This document shows, piece by piece, positions 35,901 through 42,235 of a DNA stretch of 64,000 nt. Origin of the DNA: Gimesia sp. (lineage in GTDB: Bacteria; Planctomycetota; Planctomycetia; Planctomycetales; Planctomycetaceae). The DNA lies in assembly GCA_002706765.1 (NCBI GenBank), contig PAJV01000037.1:1-64000 (forward strand), read 5' to 3'. A program made the position numbers and the translations under genes. The first letter of the stretch is position 1, and every line of letters begins with the position of its first letter. The notes below the pieces were generated by a model, which searched no databases, was not told the DNA's origin, and was given only the letters and a program-made list of their open reading frames with translations.

Positions 35901-36161
35901 CTACAAGCAATCCAGACATCGGTTAGTTCCATTTCGCTGTCGAATCTGATCTTTATGAAAGTCTCCTTTAAATACAGGTCCGCCACACCTGGCGCATGTG
36001 GAAATAAGCTCATGTTTTTCCAGGACAGAACTCACACACAGATCCGGAAATTCTGCTTCCACCATTTTTGCTGCTAAAACATGTGTCTGCGCTTCTCGGT
36101 CGAGTCGTTTGACAGGCCGTGCTCCGTTAACTTTTGAAAGATAAACAATGAATTGAGGCAT
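35901..36161 (-). CDS. Small zinc-binding protein
   Basis: 86 residues starting after AGGGAGA. Two Cys-x2-Cys pairs at 56/59 and 82/85 sit in a Gly-Gly and basic context (Lys-Gly-Asp-Phe-His-Lys, Arg-Gln-Arg), giving a zinc-ribbon or HNH-like tail. The first 45 residues are mixed alpha/beta. It lies 28 bp upstream of the ParB-like gene, so it is probably the first gene of a three-gene set with ParB and the ABC-GNAT protein. I do not recognise the family. A DNA- or protein-binding adaptor is plausible. Confidence 0.7.
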   Translation of the reverse strand: MPQFIVYLSKVNGARPVKRLDREAQTHVLAAKMVEAEFPDLCVSSVLEKHELISTCARCGGPVFKGDFHKDQIRQRNGTNRCLDCL

Positions 36162-36291
36162 CTGTTTCTCCCTTTAGAAATCCGCATTAAAAAGACTTAA
36201 ATCAATACACGTTTTGTATTCTAAAAGGAGAATCTCAGTTTTCTTGGGGTGCATTCAGGCAGCAGTGATCACAACGAACCAACCGGTTAAA

Positions 36292-36714
36292 TTACGGCAA
36301 CAATTCCACTTCATATTCTGTGTTGGTATCGATTGTCTGATCGACTTGTGTTGGCTGATTCTTCAACGCTTCCCAGATCATGTAACCGCCCGCTGGCACT
36401 CCGATTCCCGTTGTGATCAATCCCGCTCCCAATGCGAGTTTCGCAAGTGAACCCATCACGCTGCCCTGCTGCTGTTGTGGTTGCAGGTACTGGTGTATCA
36501 CGCTGTTATCGTCGCCAATGTGCATGTCTTCGCCCTCTGGACGATTGTTGTCGGTAATCTCCTTGCCAAGAAGTTTTTCGCGGGTTGCCATTGTCAGGGA
36601 ATTCACGTTATTGAACCTCGCTGCCGATTGCCTCAGCCCCTCCGCTCTCTCCCCCACTTTCACCGCCCACAGTTTCTGCGCTAGCTTCTCCTTCCAGTTC
36701 AGATCCTCCACCAT
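36292..36714 (-). CDS. Small phage-like protein with C-terminal membrane helix
   Basis: 140 residues from the ATG at 36714, chosen for GGAG at eight bases. Other readings start at GTG 36606 (after GAGG) or ATG 36591. A basic helical N terminus (about 1-45) comes first, then Asn-Arg-Pro-Glu-Gly-Glu-Asp-Met near 60, a Gln run near 80, then a hydrophobic helix (about 90-115) and an acidic tail. If 36714 is right, it overlaps the previous gene by 107 bases in another frame, which is unusual and is reported as a finding. Function unknown. The setting suggests a phage virion or lysis accessory. Confidence 0.6.
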   Translation of the reverse strand: MVEDLNWKEKLAQKLWAVKVGERAEGLRQSAARFNNVNSLTMATREKLLGKEITDNNRPEGEDMHIGDDNSVIHQYLQPQQQQGSVMGSLAKLALGAGLITTGIGVPAGGYMIWEALKNQPTQVDQTIDTNTEYEVELLP

Positions 36715-36850
36715 CGTTACTGCTCCGTGATTGCACGAACTCACCGAACGTTCCACCTTGAAACGCCCGGTCCAGTTCGCTGTTTTCCAAGATCATGGCA
36801 TTATGAGCCTCTGTACTCTGCCTGATCAGCTCGTCCAATGGGTCAGTCAT
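36608..36850 (-). CDS. Small acidic low-complexity protein
   Basis: 80 residues. Its ATG shares a base with the TAA of the upstream gene (TAATG), so it is translationally coupled. The first 45 residues are helical (Asp-Pro-Leu-Asp-Glu-Leu-Ile). The last 35 are runs of Gly, Glu, Ser and Ala (Gly-Gly-Glu-Ser-Gly-Gly-Glu-Ser-Gly-Gly). The tail overlaps the next gene in another frame. It may be real as drawn, or the N-terminal part may shift frame into the next protein. No family recognised. Confidence 0.55.
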   Translation of the reverse strand: MTDPLDELIRQSTEAHNAMILENSELDRAFQGGTFGEFVQSRSSNDGGGSELEGEASAETVGGESGGESGGAEAIGSEVQ

Positions 36851-37125
36851 TAGCTTGCCTGAGAAGGACCACCGGGAGTTGTTTTGCTGGCGACTTCACG
36901 AATACCAACGGCTTCGTCCAGGGTCACCATGCGTTTGTTTTCGAGGTAGTCATAATCAACCACCTTCTGAACGGTCACGAAGTTGTTCTGCGCGACAGTC
37001 CCGGTCTGCATCAGTTGCGTCAGCATGTGATTGGCAACATTGTCGGATAAATCCACAGCCATCTCCTTCTCACTTTCTCCCTCAATGGGGATCTCAACAT
37101 CTAAAACATCATCGCCGTCTGGCAT
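36850..37125 (-). CDS. Small acidic phage-like protein
   Basis: 91 residues, coupled by TAATG to the protease gene before it and to the next gene after it. The acidic N terminus (about 1-25) is followed by a helical middle with Asn-His-Met-Leu-Thr-Gln-Leu, then Val-Ala-Gln-Asn-Asn-Phe and Asp-Tyr-Asp-Tyr-Leu-Glu-Asn-Lys-Arg. No motif I can name. The tight coupling on both sides makes it a firm gene. The role is probably as an accessory of the same module as the protease. Confidence 0.7.
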   Translation of the reverse strand: MPDGDDVLDVEIPIEGESEKEMAVDLSDNVANHMLTQLMQTGTVAQNNFVTVQKVVDYDYLENKRMVTLDEAVGIREVASKTTPGGPSQAS

Positions 37126-37973
37126 TACTTTGCCTCACTTTGTTTAACGGCCTTAAAACGAAGCTTGATAGGATCACCAAGCGGGTACGTTTGTTTTGCG
37201 ACTGGTTCACCGTCTGCACCTACAATCCAGACAGGAATCTGCGTCTTATTCAGTTTGTCTATCTCGACCCTGAGTTTGTTCAATTCCCCCTGCAGGGCTG
37301 TCAGATCGGTTGTGTCCGCTGGTGGTGCTTCCGGTGTTTCCTCAACAATCAACGGCTCGCACTCACACTGGGGAAGCCTGCCGTAGATCTGGATCAACTG
37401 CCGCCGAATCAGCACGCCATCCGTGTAAATCGTGTTCTGGTAGTCATGCCCGCTGATAATGCCCACCACCTGACCATTCACCAGAATCGGCCCGCCTGAG
37501 TCACCCTTGGCTACCACCTTAGAGAAATATCGCCCGCGGCGTGTCACTCGGATCTTGGCCCGCAGTGATCGCAGGTTATAAACCCCGTTTGAATAGCCAT
37601 AAGCGACCGCATCAACTCCATGTACAGGATAGGCTTCTGCCACCTTAAAGCATTTCGTGGCCTTGATGCTCTGGGTTTCGATGATTGCGTAATCGACGTT
37701 GCTTGCGTACTGCTTGTGAACGACGCGAGCGCCCCACCACTGGCCGTTATAGCCGATGTGGATGGTTTTAGCCTGGTTGACGTTGTGAGCTGCTGTGAGG
37801 AAGACAGAACGGCTCTCGATGTCTCCCACATAGGCACACGCCCCGATCCCGATCAACTGCCGACATCCACCATTGGGAGTGCATTCGGTTTCAGTCGTCC
37901 TGATCGCCAGCGCCTGCGCCTGCACAACGGAAGTTATCATCAACACAAATAGAATTGTGAGTGTTTTTACCAT
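37125..37973 (-). CDS. Secreted trypsin-like serine protease with coiled-coil tail
   Basis: 282 residues. The signal peptide has a hydrophobic core at about 5-18, with likely cleavage after Gln-Ala. The chymotrypsin-fold triad is complete: His63 in Thr-Ala-Ala-His-Asn, Asp94 in Val-Asp-Tyr-Ala, and Ser159 in Gly-Asp-Ser-Gly-Gly-Pro. Several Cys may form disulfides. After residue 205 come a Pro/Glu linker, a short coiled coil (about 222-245) and a beta-rich tail. Trypsin-fold proteases are rare in phage-like operons. Beside holin-like and phospholipase-like genes it could act on the host envelope; this is inference. It overlaps both neighbouring genes. Confidence 0.85.
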   Translation of the reverse strand: MVKTLTILFVLMITSVVQAQALAIRTTETECTPNGGCRQLIGIGACAYVGDIESRSVFLTAAHNVNQAKTIHIGYNGQWWGARVVHKQYASNVDYAIIETQSIKATKCFKVAEAYPVHGVDAVAYGYSNGVYNLRSLRAKIRVTRRGRYFSKVVAKGDSGGPILVNGQVVGIISGHDYQNTIYTDGVLIRRQLIQIYGRLPQCECEPLIVEETPEAPPADTTDLTALQGELNKLRVEIDKLNKTQIPVWIVGADGEPVAKQTYPLGDPIKLRFKAVKQSEAK

Positions 37974-38341
37974 TTCAGATACCGATCCCAGAACAAAAGC
38001 CAGTAGTGCCAGGGGTTGTTTGGAACCTTCCCCTCAGCCCAATTAAATGCCGCCACACCAAATAACCGCACACGACGGTAGTAAATGTTTGCCATGAACT
38101 TCCCCAGATCACAGCGTCTCAAATTCCGATACAGTTGACCGTCTGCCAGTTCCCGATCTTTCTTACATCCACCCCGCTGATAGGCGAAATCATGCCAGTG
38201 GCAGGCAGGTCGGATATCAACGCCTCCCCACTGGTCCGGTGAGTAGCTGCAACCGTTTGAGATGAAGTAATCAGGAGGCTCTGGACCTTCCATCAGCTCT
38301 ACCAGTGCTTCTGGCAAATCAGCTGTTGCAAGCTTTATCAT
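37967..38341 (-). CDS. Phospholipase A2-like protein
   Basis: 124 residues. The segment Cys47-His-Trp-His50-Asp51-Phe-Ala-Tyr matches the catalytic His-Asp helix of phospholipase A2 (Cys-Cys-x2-His-Asp). It is preceded by a Gly-rich stretch (Ser-Pro-Asp-Gln-Trp-Gly-Gly-Val-Asp) where the calcium loop would lie. A second helix starts at Asp62, and Trp/Tyr-rich segments end the protein. No signal peptide is seen. Similar small proteins occur in phages. It is coupled by ATGA to the holin-like gene and by a seven-base overlap to the protease gene. It may disrupt membrane lipids during lysis. Confidence 0.7.
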   Translation of the reverse strand: MIKLATADLPEALVELMEGPEPPDYFISNGCSYSPDQWGGVDIRPACHWHDFAYQRGGCKKDRELADGQLYRNLRRCDLGKFMANIYYRRVRLFGVAAFNWAEGKVPNNPWHYWLLFWDRYLKW

Positions 38342-38586
38342 GGGCTATCTCCAAACACACGGTCCTCAATGCGGCTGATCCGCCTTTCATGCGAGTTCAC
38401 CATTTCGATCAACAGTTCTTTATTCGCATCCAGTTTTTCATCAATTTCTATCAGTTGATGACTGTGCTCAATTAACGTTTTCGCTGTCCAGGTAATCGCG
38501 CCCACGCCACCCGCAACAATGGGCGAAAAAATGCAGGCTATAACCCAGGCGGGAATGAAAATCCCTTTTCGATTTGACTCTGCCAT
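38338..38586 (-). CDS. Holin-like small membrane protein
   Basis: 82 residues from the ATG at 38586 with GGGA before it. One membrane helix (about 12-36) is rich in Gly and Ala. A coiled coil follows (about 40-75) with Leu-Ile-Glu-Met-Val-Asn-Ser-His-Glu-Arg-Arg, then an acidic tail. Size and layout (short N terminus, one helix, charged coil) fit a class III-like holin or a spanin-like spacer. Membrane position alone cannot prove it. It is the first gene of the minus-strand operon and overlaps the phospholipase-like gene by four bases (ATGA). Confidence 0.6.
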   Translation of the reverse strand: MAESNRKGIFIPAWVIACIFSPIVAGGVGAITWTAKTLIEHSHQLIEIDEKLDANKELLIEMVNSHERRISRIEDRVFGDSP

Positions 38587-38670
38587 GATAATCCCGCGAA
38601 AACATATATTTCTGTTGTCAGAAACCATGATTTTCATGAAAGGCACGAGTGACACAACAGAGACAGGCAA

Positions 38671-38709
38671 TAAAAAAACACCTGCCGTTGCTCAGAACGA
38701 CAGGTGTTT
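38671..38709 (-). terminator. Rho-independent terminator, minus strand
   Basis: AAACACCTGCCGTT (38676-38689) and AACGACAGGTGTTT (38696-38709) pair over 14 bases with one mismatch and a 6-base loop. On the minus strand the T run (38672-38678) follows the stem. It lies 48 bases past the stop of the 114-residue protein gene and just before the island, so the island needs its own promoter. Confidence 0.9.
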
Positions 38710-38756
38710 AAATTGCATCGGATACTATATTCCGACTCTCATAATTAAGTTATCAG

Positions 38757-39101
38757 TCAGTCAAACAGATCCAGCGGAAATTCGCTGATAGAAAGTTGTT
38801 TGTTTTTGACTTCCTGTAATCTTCTCCAGCCTCTGGTAACCAGAGATTCCCGCAACTTGACTTCTTCGGAATCCAGTTCCCGTTTATCAAAAGGCCCATC
38901 TACAGTAATCGGCTCAAAGCCATTGTCGACAATGAACTGAGCCAGAACGGGATTGCAGCGTACATGGTGCTCAGGCTGCGCCTGCAATTCCTCTGCATGT
39001 ACTTCACCAATAACGTAGCGGAGATATAAACCGCTATCTTCGATATGTTCTACTTCTTCACCACATACCACGCAGAGATAGCCTTGGTCACACTTTGCCA
39101 T
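38757..39101 (-). CDS. Conserved planctomycete-type protein of unknown function
   Basis: 114 residues with an N-terminal Cys-x2-Cys (Cys-Val-Val-Cys, 10-13) and Asp-Gln-Gly-Tyr-Leu before it. A central acidic/His part contains His-Ala-Glu-Glu-Leu, and Asn-Pro-Val-Leu-Ala-Gln-Phe follows. The C-terminal 40 residues are charged. A single further Cys (near 49) gives an incomplete zinc site. I recall similar short proteins in planctomycetes but cannot give a function. It is probably chromosomal rather than part of the island, because a terminator lies just past its stop. Confidence 0.7.
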   Translation of the reverse strand: MAKCDQGYLCVVCGEEVEHIEDSGLYLRYVIGEVHAEELQAQPEHHVRCNPVLAQFIVDNGFEPITVDGPFDKRELDSEEVKLRESLVTRGWRRLQEVKNKQLSISEFPLDLFD

Positions 39102-39212
39102 AATTTTCCCTCACTTCGGCTTACCGAATGGAGTTATTGAATCTGTTCCTGATGTGAATTTTTCACCTGCCAGTTTATTTTAAACTGATCGAAATGATGA
39201 AGTGAGGGGTGA

Positions 39213-39791
39213 TCAGGATGTTTTCAGATATTTCTTCAGGTTGGCAATTTCTTCCAGCAGAATTTTAAGAAACTCGGACGCCGCCTCTTTATTATCAGCC
39301 TCAACGATTTCTCTTACAGACTGCCTGACTTTTTGAGTCGGCGAGTAAAGATCCAGAACCATCTCACTTTCTGTGGAATGAATCACATTCAATGACATGT
39401 CATTCAGTTCCTGTTTTAATTCATTCTGGTCGAGCGGCTTGAACATGATTTTAGAGAAACCAAGTTCATTAGCCAGCTTGATTCTCTGAAGGTTTTTATC
39501 CTGGGGGTTTTTGTCAGGTCTGACGGCAGTCATCAGAATGAATTGCGGTGGCGCAACCGCACCGCTGTCTGAGTATCGCTCTACCTGTTGTGCCTGTTGA
39601 AATAAATCAACTCCATCCATGCCGCTCATGACCAGGTCTGTCAGTACGACATGAATTTCGTTATCCGTCTGGAGCAACTTGATGGCTTCGTATCCAGAAG
39701 AAGCAGTGATTGCAGTGAAGCCAATTTTTTCGACGAGTCGCGCATAATAATGGCAGGAATATCCAATATCGTCGACAATTAAAACTTTCAT
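39213..39791 (-). CDS. Single-domain response regulator with helical tail
   Basis: 192 residues from the ATG at 39791; a TTG four codons earlier is possible. The receiver domain (about 1-125) has Asp7-Asp8, phospho-acceptor Asp in Leu-Thr-Asp-Leu-Val-Met near 57, Thr in Met-Thr-Ala near 88, and Lys in Phe-Lys-Pro near 118. The last 65 residues are helical, contain no DNA-binding motif, and may mediate protein contacts. Output is therefore probably by protein interaction. It is not adjacent to a kinase gene. The nearest kinase in the window is the hybrid kinase at 5753. Confidence 0.88.
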   Translation of the reverse strand: MKVLIVDDIGYSCHYYARLVEKIGFTAITASSGYEAIKLLQTDNEIHVVLTDLVMSGMDGVDLFQQAQQVERYSDSGAVAPPQFILMTAVRPDKNPQDKNLQRIKLANELGFSKIMFKPLDQNELKQELNDMSLNVIHSTESEMVLDLYSPTQKVRQSVREIVEADNKEAASEFLKILLEEIANLKKYLKTS

Positions 39792-40304
39792 AGACAAACC
39801 CAAAGAATTGAAGAGTTGTATACAGTTTCATCTCTCAATAGCGTTGGCGTTTTGATCAGAAGGCTGTTTTCAACAAGTTGATTACTGTTTATATATAAAT
39901 AATATTTAAATTCGACACTTTAAGGTTTTTAACTGCATACGTTTTAAAGATTTATCCCTCAACATAGAATCACTTTCGAACCTCGTTCCAGTTGACTTAC
40001 GTTTGAAAAATGGACAGTTCATACAGATCGAAAACAGCCGAATACGCTAACTTCAGTGATAATAGCTCGATACTAAATCGCACTTAAATGTCTGAAATAT
40101 AACAGACAACTAACTCCAGTCTTTCAGAAATTTTTTGGTCCAGTTTACCAATTATTCCAAGAAACACCTGATTTAAAATGCACGAATGTTTCAGAGATGT
40201 TTCTTTGATGGAATTGTTTATAACCAAATATCGACATGGTAAATAAGAATGATTCCAATCTCGCAATGTAACGGGATTCAGACCTCTAGGTGAAGAAAAT
40301 TGGT
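39792..40304. other. AT-rich intergenic region, no supported gene
   Basis: About 510 AT-rich bases between the response regulator and the small HTH gene. One 60-codon minus-strand frame (40084-40266) has no ribosome binding site and unlikely composition. No RNA gene or repeat stands out. It may hold the response-regulator promoter. Confidence 0.45.
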
Positions 40305-40559
40305 TTAAACTTCGCGGTGCGATTGGCCTGACCAGAAATCCTGGGCATCTACGATGATATTGCTGCCAAATTTAAAGTAGGGAATTCTGGTTTCTTTCAA
40401 GAGTTCTTTGAAATTCTTCTCTGTCATTCCAAACAGCTGCGCCCAGATCTTACTGCTGAATTTTCCGGTTTGAGGAAATGCTCCAGGAGACTTTGCCAAA
40501 TTAGCTACCAACTCGAATGCAAATCTATCAGACTCAATGTGCGTATTTGATTCCGTCAT
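40305..40559 (-). CDS. Small HTH protein, excisionase-like
   Basis: 84 residues. A helix-turn-helix reading fits Ser-Ser-Lys-Ile-Trp-Ala-Gln-Leu-Phe-Gly, then Lys-Asn-Phe-Lys-Glu-Leu-Leu, then Ile-Pro-Tyr-Phe-Lys-Phe-Gly, which is like the winged HTH of excisionases and plasmid or phage helix-turn-helix proteins. A final Asp-Phe-Trp matches the Trp-rich wing end. GGTAGGG precedes the ATG. Near the phage-like island it could be an Xis remnant, but no integrase gene is present. Function not assigned beyond DNA binding. Confidence 0.6.
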   Translation of the reverse strand: MTESNTHIESDRFAFELVANLAKSPGAFPQTGKFSSKIWAQLFGMTEKNFKELLKETRIPYFKFGSNIIVDAQDFWSGQSHREV

Positions 40560-41031
40560 GAGATCAAACCCTACCAGTGATTTATCTCGTCTTTTACCAG
40601 ATGCGAATGCGCGTACCTCTGACGCAAAACATATGCTTCAAAAGGTGAAAACGCGTTTCCTGAGAGTCAGGAATGACGCTTGGATTGGGTAGAATGACGC
40701 GATAAATATTTAGTGACACCTACAGCGGTCACTCCGCGGCTGCCCCCAGGCAGATATGGTATTGTGGCTTGAAACCACTCCCCGACAACGAGAATTATTG
40801 TACCAGCGATCCCTGAACAAAGCAATATACATGTTGTTTTTTTCTTGCTTCCTCAGAAACGATATTACACAGAATGAGACCTGTTTTATAGGTCTTTGTT
40901 GCATTTTTGTTGCACTTCAGGTTTACAAATCTCACCATCCTGTAAAAAGCTGATGCAACATTAAACTTCTCTTATATAATCGGCAGTTAATATTGGCAAT
41001 CACGAACCTTCTGACCGGCCCGGGACTCACG
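40560..41031. other. Intergenic region near the island
   Basis: About 470 bases without a called gene, between the HTH gene (minus) and the deacetylase gene (plus). A small inverted repeat AGACCT/AGGTCT lies at about 40879-40897, and TTGTTGCA repeats near 40898-40914. An att site could lie here, but I see no clear flanking repeat partner. Confidence 0.4.
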
Positions 41032-42069
41032 ATGGACTTTCAAAACGGTTTTAAAGCGGATTCCCATTTCTCACTGTCACGCCGCTCTTTCTTGAGCTCA
41101 GCCATTGCCACCACTCTTGGAATTCAGCCATACAACTTTAGCGCCGCTGAATCCCCGGTTACCTCGAAAGCACAAATCGCAATTACCTTTGATCTGGAAA
41201 TGAGTCGCCAGTATCCGCGACGTGATATGCTGGAATGGGATTTTCAAAAGGGGAATCTGAATCAGGAAACAAAAGCCTATTCTTTAAAGGCAGCTGAAAT
41301 TGCATCCGGACTGAATGGACTCGTTCATTACTTTTGTGTGGGACGAGTTCTGGAACAGGAAGATATCCAATGGTTGAAAACCATTTCCGAACTGGGCCAC
41401 CCGATTGGCAATCATACTTATGACCATGTCAATGTCTGGGCAACAGATCCGGAGAAAACGCAATTTCGGTTTCAACGTTCGCCCTGGTTGTTGGGAGGAA
41501 AGTCTGCAGATCAGGTTATTCGTCAAAATATTCGCCTGACTACGGAAGCGATGAAACAACGACTGAACATTTCACCTGATGGTTTCCGGACCCCGGGGGG
41601 ATCCAGTACCGCATTGGATGCTCGAGAAGACTTACAAAACATGCTCTTGGCGGAAGGCTTCTCCTGGGTCAGTTCCAAATATCCCAGCCATAAATACAGC
41701 TCTCCCGACACGGAACCGGACAACGACATTTATCAGTCGATCCTTACTGCACAGAAAGAAGCTCAACCCTATATTTATCCCTCTGGTCTGGTTGAAATTC
41801 CCATGAGCCCCATCAGTGATGTCGGCGCGTTTCGCACTAGTCACTGGAAATTGAAATATTTTCTGAAGTCGGTCGAACTCTGCATCCAACAAGCGATCGA
41901 GCAGGGCTCCGTCTTTGATTTCTTATGCCACCCCTCAATCATGTATGTCGAAGACCCTCATTTCGAGACAGTCAAATTAATTTGTAAACTGGTAAATCAG
42001 TCGGGAGGTCGGGCAGAGATAGTTGGTTTAAGTGACATCGCAAAAAGTGTGCCTCGAAAAACCTCTTGA
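41032..42069 (+). CDS. Exported polysaccharide deacetylase (NodB type)
   Basis: 345 residues from the ATG at 41032. The N terminus carries a twin-arginine signal (Ser-Arg-Arg-Ser-Phe-Leu-Ser, about 17-23), so the protein is exported folded. The NodB fold shows Ile-Thr-Phe-Asp-Leu-Glu (motif 1; Glu at the usual second Asp), Gly-Asn-His-Thr-Tyr-Asp-His (metal-binding His-x3-His, motif 2), and Gly-Phe-Arg-Thr-Pro-Gly-Gly (motif 3). The enzyme removes N-acetyl or O-acetyl groups from polymers such as chitin or peptidoglycan. The exact substrate is unknown. Confidence 0.88.
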   Translation: MDFQNGFKADSHFSLSRRSFLSSAIATTLGIQPYNFSAAESPVTSKAQIAITFDLEMSRQYPRRDMLEWDFQKGNLNQETKAYSLKAAEIASGLNGLVHYFCVGRVLEQEDIQWLKTISELGHPIGNHTYDHVNVWATDPEKTQFRFQRSPWLLGGKSADQVIRQNIRLTTEAMKQRLNISPDGFRTPGGSSTALDAREDLQNMLLAEGFSWVSSKYPSHKYSSPDTEPDNDIYQSILTAQKEAQPYIYPSGLVEIPMSPISDVGAFRTSHWKLKYFLKSVELCIQQAIEQGSVFDFLCHPSIMYVEDPHFETVKLICKLVNQSGGRAEIVGLSDIAKSVPRKTS

Positions 42070-42235
42070 AAACCCTCCATCAGTCAGACTGAGAAGAGTG
42101 AATTTCCCCCATTGATGACATCCATCGTTTCTCGCCTTTTCGGTAGCGACATATAAGTGGAGTGGCGATCCTGTTTCATTCTCCTTAGAATAAAAATCCT
42201 TCTGAATCCCGCTCGCCGTTCACGAAAGACGCCCC

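Larger units (their letters stand above)
34224..38586 (-). mobile_element. Phage-like island or prophage remnant
   Basis: Nine minus-strand genes packed with overlaps or very short gaps, in contrast with the monocistronic style around them. Contents: holin-like membrane protein, phospholipase A2-like protein, secreted trypsin-like protease, two small acidic proteins, an Ala/Gln-rich protein, a zinc protein, a ParB-like protein and a COG2401-type ABC-GNAT fusion. Pairs joined by TAATG or ATGA are at 36850, 37125 and 38338-38341. No integrase, terminase, portal or capsid gene is present, and I found no flanking direct repeats by eye. A minus-strand terminator at 38671-38709 separates it from the upstream chromosomal gene. 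The mobile origin is inferred from gene types. Confidence 0.6.

Noticed and set aside
40084-40266. 60-codon minus-strand frame near the response regulator
   Set aside because: No start signal and no domain or composition support.
34219-41031. CRISPR array or tRNA-flanked integration site near the island
   Set aside because: No evenly spaced repeats and no tRNA-like fold could be seen by eye.
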